Source: an uncultured Roseburia sp. (GTDB lineage Bacteria; Bacillota; Clostridia; Lachnospirales; Lachnospiraceae). Taken from it: 64,000 nucleotides of DNA. Within the stretch, counting starts at the first letter, position 1. Each line of letters opens with the position of its first letter. The position numbers and the translations under genes are program-made. The stretch is taken from positions 1 through 64,000 of the forward strand of contig URUD01000003.1 of the NCBI GenBank assembly GCA_900550935.1. The letters are read 5' to 3'. Under the pieces are notes generated by a model. The model did no database searches, was not told the origin of the DNA, and was given only the letters and a program-made list of their open reading frames with translations. Below, in pieces: positions 17,826-24,800 of this stretch.

Positions 17826-19035
17826 TGATTCCTTCCTCACAGTGCACTTCTGTCACCTCTGCCTGAAGCGTTCCATGCAAAAGATGAATGGACAGCTTCT
17901 CTCCTACCGCAGTCTGTGCCGCATCCGTCAACGCCACGCCATTCTGATCTGCCACATAGGAATATCCCTGACTCAGTTTCTTAGTCGGAGACAATCCATC
18001 CAGCTGCCCTGCAAGCAGTGCCAGTTTATGATGCCGCATCAAAATCTGCTGCTCCATCCTGCCTTTTAATTTTTCCTCTAAGTCCACTGCATAGTTACGA
18101 TTCTCACGCAATTTTGCTGCCGGACTGACCAGTTTTAAACGAGCCTTATAATTAGCTATCCTCATCTGTGTCTCATTTTTTTTCGCATTCATCCGGGTAT
18201 CCAGCCGGTTCTGCCAGATGCGCATCTGCTCTTTTGCCGCATAATGATCAAATACTGCCAGTTCTGCTGCCGCAGATGGAGTCGGTGCCCGAAGATCTGC
18301 CACATAATCTGCGATTGTCGTATCGGTTTCATGTCCCACCGCAGAAATTACAGGTGTCCGACATTCAAAAATAGCGCGTGCCACTTCCTCTTCGTTAAAC
18401 GCCCACAGATCTTCCATAGAACCACCGCCTCTGCCGACGATGATCACATCCACTCCATAGGAATCAAGTGCACGGATCCCATTGATGATACTCGGCACTG
18501 CACCCTCGCCCTGCACTAACGCAGGGTATAAAATAAGCTGCACATAAGGGTTTCTCCTTGCAGAGATATTGCGGATATCCTGTATTGCAGCCCCGGTAGG
18601 TGCTGTTACCACCCCGATTGTCCTCGCATACTTTGGAATGGGTTGTTTGTATTCTTCTGCAAACATGCCCATCTCTTCTAATTCCCGTTTTATCGCTTCA
18701 TATCTCTGATAGAGATTTCCCGTACCATCTAACACGATCTCTTTTGCATAGAGCTGATATTTTCCATCTCTTTCATATACTTCTACCGAACCGGTCACGA
18801 CTACATCATCTCCAACCTGCATTGGAAAAGAAAGCCCCTTGCGGTTTCCTGCGAACATGACTGCCTGGATTACTCCGGTCTTGTCCTTTAATGTAAAATA
18901 AATGTGCCCGGAATCGTGGTATTTACAGTTGGAAACCTCTCCGCGGATGCTGATGTACGGCAGCATGAAATCCTGTGCAAACATATTTTTGATATATGTA
19001 TTGACCTGTCCTACGGAATATATATTTTTTTTCAT
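17797..19035 (-). CDS. xseA: Exodeoxyribonuclease VII large subunit
   Basis: A 412-residue protein with an N-terminal OB fold (YISIRGEVSNCKYHDSGHIY), the catalytic core with DVIIVGRGGGSMEDLWAFNEE and SAVGHETDTTIADYVADLRA, and a coiled-coil C-terminal part that binds XseB. It overlaps nusB by 4 bp. Confidence 0.97.
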   Translation of the reverse strand: MKKNIYSVGQVNTYIKNMFAQDFMLPYISIRGEVSNCKYHDSGHIYFTLKDKTGVIQAVMFAGNRKGLSFPMQVGDDVVVTGSVEVYERDGKYQLYAKEIVLDGTGNLYQRYEAIKRELEEMGMFAEEYKQPIPKYARTIGVVTAPTGAAIQDIRNISARRNPYVQLILYPALVQGEGAVPSIINGIRALDSYGVDVIIVGRGGGSMEDLWAFNEEEVARAIFECRTPVISAVGHETDTTIADYVADLRAPTPSAAAELAVFDHYAAKEQMRIWQNRLDTRMNAKKNETQMRIANYKARLKLVSPAAKLRENRNYAVDLEEKLKGRMEQQILMRHHKLALLAGQLDGLSPTKKLSQGYSYVADQNGVALTDAAQTAVGEKLSIHLLHGTLQAEVTEVHCEEGINEKDSNVRR

Positions 19036-19424
19036 ACTAATTTTGCCAGAATACCATTGACAAACGCCGGTGAATCATCCGTACCATATTTTTTGGCAAG
19101 TTCGACTGCTTCGTTGATCGCTACCTTGACCGGTATGTCTTCGTATTTCATCTCATAGACTGCAAGACGGATCAAAGTAAGGTCTACTTTTCCCATTCGT
19201 CCTGTCTTCCATCCCTCGGATACTTCATTGACCGACGCATCGATTTCTTCCATATGTCCGATCATGTTGCGGCATTTCTCTGTTATATAAGCGGTATCCT
19301 TCTCACTCCATGTCTCTTCTTCACTTCCGGCAGCTGCGATCTGCTGCAGCATATCCTCCATGTCATGAAATTCCACACGGAATAGCATTTTAAACACCTG
19401 TTCTCTTTGTTCTCTTCTTGTCAT
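19032..19424 (-). CDS. nusB: Transcription antitermination factor NusB
   Basis: A 130-residue helical RNA-binding protein of rRNA antitermination (TRREQREQVFKMLFRVEF; IRLAVYEMKYEDIPVKVAINEAVELAKKYG split by the usual hinge; NGILAKLV at the end). The reading frame is open for 22 more codons, but these run through a terminator hairpin. The AAAGGA ribosome binding site before MTRREQ fixes the start at 19424. I see no clear promoter between that terminator and the gene, so transcription may come by read-through from asp23. Confidence 0.95.
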   Translation of the reverse strand: MTRREQREQVFKMLFRVEFHDMEDMLQQIAAAGSEEETWSEKDTAYITEKCRNMIGHMEEIDASVNEVSEGWKTGRMGKVDLTLIRLAVYEMKYEDIPVKVAINEAVELAKKYGTDDSPAFVNGILAKLV

Positions 19425-19440
19425 CTCAATCCTTTCTTGG

Positions 19441-19468
19441 AAAGAAAAAGGATGTCGCAACGACATCC
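19441..19468 (-). terminator. Terminator between asp23 and nusB
   Basis: An 8-bp perfect stem (GGATGTCG/CGACATCC) with a 3-nt loop, followed by TTTTTCTTT on the minus strand. Confidence 0.85.
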
Positions 19469-19489
19469 TCTTTTTCTCTTCCAAAAGCA

Positions 19490-19867
19490 TTATTTATTGT
19501 TGCCCATGTCCACACTTGCGATACGGATGTTCACTACGGATACTTCCAATCCAGTCATATTTTCAATCGCATTTTTTACTCTGTCCTGCACTTTTGCAGA
19601 TACCTCAGGAATGGCATAGCCATATGAGATATTCAGTGCAACATCAACTGTTACCTTATCTTCTGAAACTTCGACCCGGATTCCTTTTGAGAGGTTCTTC
19701 ATACCGAGCTTACTTACCAGTTCATTTGTAATGTTGCCAGCCATGGAACCCACACCCTCAACTTCGGTTGCGGCAAGTCCCGCAATGATGGCAACTACTT
19801 CATCTGCAATCTTCACTTCTCCTAAATTACCATCCTTTATCTTAAATGATTTTCTGTCCTCACCCAT
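19490..19867 (-). CDS. Asp23/Gls24 family envelope stress response protein
   Basis: A 125-residue Asp23/Gls24-type protein (GNLGEVKIADEVVAIIAGLAATEVEGV; VTVDVALNISYGYAIPEVSAKVQ, each read as a run across the domain). Next to nusB the family is usually called YqhY, linked to membrane and cell-envelope or lipid homeostasis. The frame stays open upstream, but an AGGAGG ribosome binding site fixes the ATG at 19867. A promoter with extended -10 lies 34 bp upstream. Confidence 0.93.
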   Translation of the reverse strand: MGEDRKSFKIKDGNLGEVKIADEVVAIIAGLAATEVEGVGSMAGNITNELVSKLGMKNLSKGIRVEVSEDKVTVDVALNISYGYAIPEVSAKVQDRVKNAIENMTGLEVSVVNIRIASVDMGNNK

Positions 19868-19900
19868 TGCCAAATGCCTCCTAAGTGATATTATGTGACT

Positions 19901-19929
19901 ATTATAACAGACTATTCCCCTTTTGAAAA
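19901..19929 (-). promoter_or_regulatory. Promoter for asp23
   Basis: TTTTCA, 17 bp, TATAAT with a TG one base before the -10. Confidence 0.6.
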
Positions 19930-19985
19930 CCAAAAATGTATTAATTTTTATTTTAATTTGCCTATGGTTTCTGTGAAACAGGCTT

Positions 19986-20249
19986 TCATGTATCACTATA
20001 ATGATAACGACAAGCCAATATATACACATTCTCATCATCTATCTTATAGATCAGCCTATCCTTATCATTTACCCGCCTGCTCCAGAAACCTGCCAGATTC
20101 CCTGTCAATGGTTCTGGCTTTCCAATTCCTTCATTTCCGTTTCTGCATATATCTTCAATCAGACTGTTTATTTTCTTTAGTGTTTTCCTATCCTCTGTCT
20201 GCCAATAAACATAGTCTTTCCAACCATTATCGGTAAAAACTTTATTCAT
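19986..20249 (-). CDS. yoeB: Txe/YoeB-family toxin (type II toxin-antitoxin)
   Basis: An 87-residue RelE-superfamily mRNA endonuclease of the YoeB group: WKDYVYWQTEDRKTLKKINSLI, GKPEPLTGNLAGFWSRRVNDKDRLIYKI and the C-terminal CRYHYSD, which holds the His-Tyr catalytic end. YoeB cleaves mRNA at the ribosome A site. It overlaps its antitoxin gene by 8 bp, the usual coupled arrangement. All key positions appear present, so the toxin is probably active. Confidence 0.95.
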   Translation of the reverse strand: MNKVFTDNGWKDYVYWQTEDRKTLKKINSLIEDICRNGNEGIGKPEPLTGNLAGFWSRRVNDKDRLIYKIDDENVYILACRYHYSDT

Positions 20250-20508
20250 CCGCAGACACCTCTACCAGCTTATGCATCGAAACATTTCCTTTATCCAGCT
20301 GTGCTTTGGACTCCATTAACCAGTCATAATTTGCCTTATTCCCCATGACATAAACATTTTCCATGAGGTTGTTGTATGCTTCCTCAGACAGCATAACTAC
20401 ATTTTTATTATTTTTTCGTGTCACAATCATTGTTTCAAAGTCATCTGTAACTTTGTCCATGTATGTTTTCATGTTATCTCGCAAGGTTGTATAATTTACT
20501 GCTAACAT
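20242..20508 (-). CDS. yefM: YefM/Phd-family antitoxin
   Basis: An 88-residue antitoxin: N-terminal Phd/YefM DNA-binding fold (LAVNYTTLRDNMKTYMDKV, VVMLSEEAYNNLMENVYVM) and a C-terminal tail that wraps the toxin. It represses its own promoter together with YoeB. A GGGGGTG ribosome binding site precedes the ATG, and a strong promoter with GTAC-core operators lies just upstream. Confidence 0.95.
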   Translation of the reverse strand: MLAVNYTTLRDNMKTYMDKVTDDFETMIVTRKNNKNVVMLSEEAYNNLMENVYVMGNKANYDWLMESKAQLDKGNVSMHKLVEVSADE

Positions 20509-20525
20509 AATAACACCCCCTAATC

Positions 20526-20577
20526 AGCGTACGATTTTCTGTACTTTTATTATAATGTACGATTTATTGTACGTCAA
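20526..20577 (-). promoter_or_regulatory. yefM-yoeB promoter with four GTAC operator cores
   Basis: TTGACG, 17 bp, TATAAT on the minus strand. GTAC cores start at 20529, 20541, 20557 and 20569, giving spacings of 12, 16 and 12 bp. The E. coli YefM-YoeB operator uses TGTACA cores 12 bp apart, so repression by the complex is expected here. Confidence 0.8.
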
Positions 20578-20663
20578 GTTGCTATCTTATTTTATGTTGG
20601 AAGGAATAAAATATTCCTGGCACATTTATAATATGTCCATATCCTTTCGTTCGAACATATGTT

Positions 20664-20692
20664 TTGCTTATGTTATACTTTTATTGTATAAT
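20664..20692 (+). promoter_or_regulatory. Promoter for the small hydrophobic peptide gene
   Basis: TTGCTT, 17 bp, TATAAT on the + strand, 70 bp before the peptide start. Confidence 0.65.
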
Positions 20693-20731
20693 TGAACAGA
20701 AAGCAGGATATGACTTTCCGATTATTTGATG

Positions 20732-20755
20732 CCCTCTAGTTTGCAAAGGAGGGGG
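20732..20755 (+). promoter_or_regulatory. Possible Shine-Dalgarno-masking hairpin
   Basis: CCCTCT (20732-20737) can pair with AGGGGG (20750-20755), which is part of the very strong ribosome binding site AAAGGAGGGGG. Masked ribosome binding sites are usual in type I toxin mRNAs. Confidence 0.4.
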
Positions 20756-20762
20756 ATGCCCT

Positions 20763-20849
20763 ATGAACACGCTTGAAGTTTTAACTTTAGTGCTCGTAAT
20801 TTTTGCGGCTCCGTCTTACATAGGCAATCATAATAACAAAAAGAAATAG
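20763..20849 (+). CDS. Small hydrophobic peptide, candidate type I (holin-like) toxin
   Basis: A 28-codon gene. It starts MNTLEVLTLVLVIFAAP, a single hydrophobic span, and ends in a polar tail with KKK. The pattern (Glu near position 5, alternating Leu, short lysine tail) resembles the small putative holin-like toxins (TxpA-type) of Firmicutes. An unusually strong ribosome binding site precedes it. It has its own promoter, and its stop codon lies in a hairpin that can end transcription on both strands. A second promoter faces it from the 3' side. Family assignment is from memory of the pattern, not from a search. Confidence 0.65.
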   Translation: MNTLEVLTLVLVIFAAPSYIGNHNNKKK

Positions 20850-20938
20850 CATCCTCTACGGCTCAATGTGAAGGATGCTATTCTTTATAGTTTCACTTAA
20901 CTGAGGGCAAATCGGAGTCAGATCCGATTCACTTTCTA
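20840..20938 (-). ncRNA. Candidate antisense RNA (type I antitoxin)
   Basis: A promoter at 20944-20972 would start a minus-strand RNA near 20938 that ends at the hairpin at 20845-20882, giving about 100 nt. It is complementary to the 3' end of the peptide mRNA. It also contains a 7-bp stem-loop (AATCGGA/TCCGATT, 20910-20929). The overlap at the 3' end recalls the TxpA/RatA layout of Bacillus, though shorter. The transcript is inferred. Confidence 0.5.
20845..20882. terminator. Bidirectional terminator at the end of the small peptide gene
   Basis: An 11-bp perfect stem AATAGCATCCT/AGGATGCTATT with a 16-nt loop. It is followed by CTTTAT on the + strand and by TCTTTTTG on the minus strand, so it can end both the peptide mRNA and the antisense RNA. 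Confidence 0.75.
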
Positions 20939-20943
20939 AGTAA

Positions 20944-20972
20944 ATTATACACCAGGGCACTTGATTTTTCAA
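20944..20972 (-). promoter_or_regulatory. Promoter for the antisense RNA
   Basis: TTGAAA, 17 bp, TATAAT on the minus strand. The -35 and the spacer lie inside the 15-bp palindrome at 20950-20983. Confidence 0.6.
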
Positions 20973-20983
20973 GTGCCCTGGTG
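20950..20983. repeat. Perfect 15-bp inverted repeat after the second toxin gene
   Basis: CACCAGGGCACTTGA and its exact complement are separated by TTTT. On the minus strand it lies 26 bp after the second toxin's stop and probably ends that transcript. A closely related hairpin lies at 21817-21847, so the second toxin-antitoxin pair is bracketed by related sequences. Confidence 0.8.
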
Positions 20984-21009
20984 CTTTCTGATTTGCTGAT
21001 CTTTTTGCT

Positions 21010-21306
21010 TTAACGAACCCCTTCATAATGTGTCCACATCCTGATTATCTTCACAGTTCCCTCATACCTAGTTCCATCTAATTCCACAGGCTCATTATAC
21101 ACCTGATACACCAGTCTGTGCTGTATATTGATCCTTCTGGAATAGGCACCCTGCAAATTTCCAACCAGGGTTTCATAAGGTGGTGGATTCTGAAAAGGGT
21201 TCTCCCTGATGACCTCGATCAGTTTTTTGGCTTTTCCATCAAGCCGAACCGCTTTCAAGTTCTTAATATCTCTTACTGCCTGTTTGTCATATACGATTCT
21301 GTACAT
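21010..21306 (-). CDS. RelE/YoeB-like toxin (second type II pair)
   Basis: A 98-residue toxin of the Txe/YoeB-RelE superfamily: YDKQAVRDIKNLKAVRLDGKA, PYETLVGNLQGAYSRRINIQHRLVYQV and a C-terminal KIIRMWTHYEG. It is somewhat longer than the first toxin and clearly a different lineage, with a small insertion (EPVELDGTRYEG) before the last strand. It follows its antitoxin by 4 bp. Confidence 0.92.
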   Translation of the reverse strand: MYRIVYDKQAVRDIKNLKAVRLDGKAKKLIEVIRENPFQNPPPYETLVGNLQGAYSRRINIQHRLVYQVYNEPVELDGTRYEGTVKIIRMWTHYEGVR

Positions 21307-21310
21307 AAAA

Positions 21311-21559
21311 CTACCATTCTACATCTTCCTCTGGCACGCAATCTTCTAAAGGTGTCTCCATACCCTCTCTTATCGATTCAACCATACCTGGAAGCGAATT
21401 AAGATATATCGTTTCCTGGATTGCATTCCAGTCACTTTCGGAAACTAGAACCGCATTTCCCTTTTTGCTTACAATCAAAGCGGGTTCACTATAAAGATTA
21501 ACATCTTCTACCAGATTGTAGAGTTCCTTTCTTGCATTCGTTATATTAATCGCTGACAT
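21311..21559 (-). CDS. Phd/YefM-like antitoxin (second pair)
   Basis: An 82-residue antitoxin: INITNARKELYNLVEDVN, PALIVSKKGNAVLVSESDWNAIQETIYL, then an acidic tail (EDCVPEEDVEW) that would hold the toxin. AAGGAG precedes the ATG. A 15-bp palindrome lies 38 bp upstream and a strong promoter about 210 bp upstream. Confidence 0.92.
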   Translation of the reverse strand: MSAINITNARKELYNLVEDVNLYSEPALIVSKKGNAVLVSESDWNAIQETIYLNSLPGMVESIREGMETPLEDCVPEEDVEW

Positions 21560-21596
21560 AATAAATCTCCTTCTTATATATTCTTATCCTAGTATT

Positions 21597-21611
21597 TGTT
21601 CATCCTGAACA
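21597..21611. promoter_or_regulatory. Palindrome upstream of the second antitoxin (operator candidate)
   Basis: TGTTCA-TCC-TGAACA, a perfect 6+3+6 inverted repeat. It differs from the GTAC sites of the first pair. The 309 bp between this antitoxin and the surface-protein gene otherwise hold a promoter, a weak hairpin and no gene that I can support. Confidence 0.4.
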
Positions 21612-21767
21612 TTCTTCATTTGAAAATCTTCAGTAAAATTTCTCGTACATTCTGCGTTGTGCATCTCATAATGCTTCTGTCTTTTGTATTTATATTTTTA
21701 CACTGTAATATTATTAAGTCTTTCCATCTTATATTATCTGAATGACGAGATTTTTTATGTCATAATG

Positions 21768-21796
21768 ATTATAACGTACGTCTTTGCGTACGTCAA
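21768..21796 (-). promoter_or_regulatory. Promoter almost identical in design to the yefM promoter
   Basis: TTGACG, 17 bp, TATAAT on the minus strand, with GTAC cores at 21776 and 21788 (12 bp apart) in exactly the same places relative to -10 and -35 as in the yefM promoter. It points towards the second antitoxin with a leader of about 200 nt. Confidence 0.75.
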
Positions 21797-21816
21797 GTGA
21801 TCGTTTTTCACATCAC

Positions 21817-21847
21817 AAAAGGCACCTGGTTTTTCAAGTGCCCTTTT
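21817..21847 (-). terminator. Hairpin after the surface-protein gene
   Basis: An imperfect stem (AAAAGGGCACTTG against CCAGGTGCCTTTT; one bulge, one mismatch) followed by a short T run. It is related to the perfect palindrome at 20950-20983. Confidence 0.55.
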
Positions 21848-21868
21848 GCTTTCTAAATTTCGGCTGTT

Positions 21869-24800
21869 CTATTTGCTGATCTTCACTTTTTTCACGGATG
21901 AATATTTTCCATACACCTTTCCACCCGTAGAATCCACTTTATAAGCTCTGATGCGCACATAGTATGTCTTACCTTTTTTCAATTTTTTGATCGTATACGA
22001 AGTTTTTGCCGTGTTTTTCTTTGTAACCGCCTTTTTAAACTTCTTATCCATGCTGTAAGAAATCTGATAGCCTTTCACACTGGACACTTTTTTATACTTC
22101 AGCAAAATCTGTTTGCTCTTACTGTTTTTCGCCGATGTAATAAAAACTTTCGCTACTTTTACCTTCGTCCACTTCGCATACAAGGTATAATCACACTTTG
22201 CACTGGTATCTATCGCCGCAATCTTCTTTTTAAATTTCGAATCCGTATACCAGCCTGCAAATACATATCCTTTGCGCGACGGATCCTTCAACGTTATTTT
22301 CTTTCCATAATAGGTTGACGGATTTGCGGCGTTATTTTTACCTTTATTCAAATTATAGGTAATGTTATACGGAACCGTGATCGTGCAGGATGCCTGATAA
22401 CTGCTGTTTTCAGCCGAAGTTGCAGTTATCTTCGTTCTTCCCGGTGCTTTTGCAGTCACATTTCCGTTGTCATCCACTGTGGCAACTTTCGTGTCGACGG
22501 ATTTCCAGACAACGTTTTTATTTGCTGCGTAATACGGCGAAATGTTCGCCTGCAATGCAAGATTCTCTCCTCTTTTTACCTCTGCCGATGTCTGGTTCAA
22601 CGTAATTCCAGTTACTTTTGCCTTTCCTGTGACCGTCACATAGCAGATTGCATATTCATCACTGCCATCCGTTGCCTGTGCCCGGATCCTTGCCTCGCCT
22701 TCTGATATTGCCGTGACCAGTCCGCTATCAGACACCTTTGCCACTTTCGAGTCTGAAGAAGTATATTTCAGTGTCTTATTGGTAGCTGTAGATGGTGAAA
22801 TGTCCGGTTTTAACTGATATGTTTCGCCTGCCTTTAATTCAATCTCGTCCTCATCAAATTCAATCCAGTTTATGAGACGCGGGACTGTCACCGTGCAGGT
22901 TGCCTTTACTTTTCCTGCCGTCACTATGATCACTGCTGTTCCGACACCACAGATCTCCACATATCCGGTATCGGAAACCGTTGCCACATCTTCGTTTGAA
23001 CTTGTCCATACCACTGCATCCGTAAAATTCTGCGGTGTGACCGTGGCTGTCAGCTGGAACTCTTCATAATATTCTGCCGTCTTATTTGTGACATCCAGAC
23101 GGATCGATGTTGCAGGAATATCCTGCGCCACATATTTGATGCCTTTTCCATTGGCGTAGGTCTGCGCATAACAATCAGACGGACCATACATCGTCATTTT
23201 CTTTGGATAGGAAAATGCGTTTGAGGCAATCGAAGTCGTATTACGCGGGACCGTGATCTGTGTCAGCTTTGTGCAGTTGACAAACGCACTGTCGCCGATC
23301 GTGGTCACATTGTAAGGGATCACAATGGATGGCAGAGTTGTGCAGCCGTAAAATGTCTGGCTCTCTATTTTCTTTAATTTGCCACCCAACGTGATATCGG
23401 TTAAGTCTTCACAGCCGTAAAAAGCGGAACTTCCAATCGTGGATACCGTATCTTGTACAACGACTTTTTTCAGGGCTTTACAATTTTTAAACGCATTGCT
23501 CTCAATTTTTTCTACCCCGGATGGAAGAACGGCTTCCGGTAAAGATTCACAATCCATAAATGCGGAGTTACCGATTGTGGTCAGGGTGGATGGGAAATTG
23601 ATGGTGGTTAATTTTTTGCAGCCATTGAATGTGTTTGTCGGTATTTCTTCTAAAACATTTGAAAGGCGTACTTCTGTCAGGTTTGTACAACCTTGAAAAT
23701 TTGAATTTCCAATTACCTTAACAGTATCTGGAATATCTATCGTCGTTAATGAGGAACAATCCTCAAATGCAAATTTTTGTATTTTCTCTATTCCGCTATT
23801 CATTGTAATTGTAGCAAGATTTTTGCAATTTCTAAAAGCACTATCCCCTATTTGGGTAATGGTATCTGGTAATTCTATTTTTTCAATACCATCACATCCC
23901 ATAAATAATGCTGCACATACTGTAGTACTACCTTCTTCAAATTCAATGTTCTTTAAATTACTACAGCCACCAAATACTCCATATGATGTATTTGTATTAC
24001 TTCCCCAACTTGTATTAAATTCATTGAGTGTCTTTGGTATTTTAATTTTTCTTATTAATGTACAGTCTCCAAACACACTATATCCAACGATTGTAAGGTT
24101 CTCTGATAATTTTATATTTTCAAGTTTATCACATTGGTAAAATGCTTCAAATTCTATCATCTCCACGCTATCCGGTATGGTAATCCCTGTTATCCTGTTG
24201 CATTTATAAAATGCTCTTGAACCTATCGTATTTATACCCTCTTGCATTTCTACGTCTGTTAGTCCACTGCATTCTGCGAATGCCTGATCACCTATTTGTG
24301 TTACACTTTCAGGTATGATAACTTTTTTCAAATTTCTGCAACTTTTAAACGCACTATCATCTATCTCTGTAATAGTATCTGGCAACTCTATTTCCTCAAT
24401 ACCATTACATCCCATAAACAATGCAGAACATACTATTGTACTCCCCTCTTCAAATTTAATCTTTTTTAAATTACTGCATCCGCCAAAAGTTCCATACCCT
24501 GTATTGGTGCCTGATCCCCACGTACCATCAAATTTTTTTAAACTTCTTGGTATCCCAATTTTAATAAGTGCCTTGCAATTCCCAAACACATTATAACCGA
24601 TTGTCGTTAAATTTTTTGACAAATCAATATTTTGTAAATCTGTACAGTTATAAAACGCATCAAACTCTATTTTTTCCACACTGTCCGGTATCATTACCGT
24701 CTTTAAATCAGTCCTGTTTTTAAATGCACCTCTTCCAATCGCCACAACCTCATGCCCATCGATCTCCCCCGGAATATAGAGTGCTATCGCACTTCCGCTA

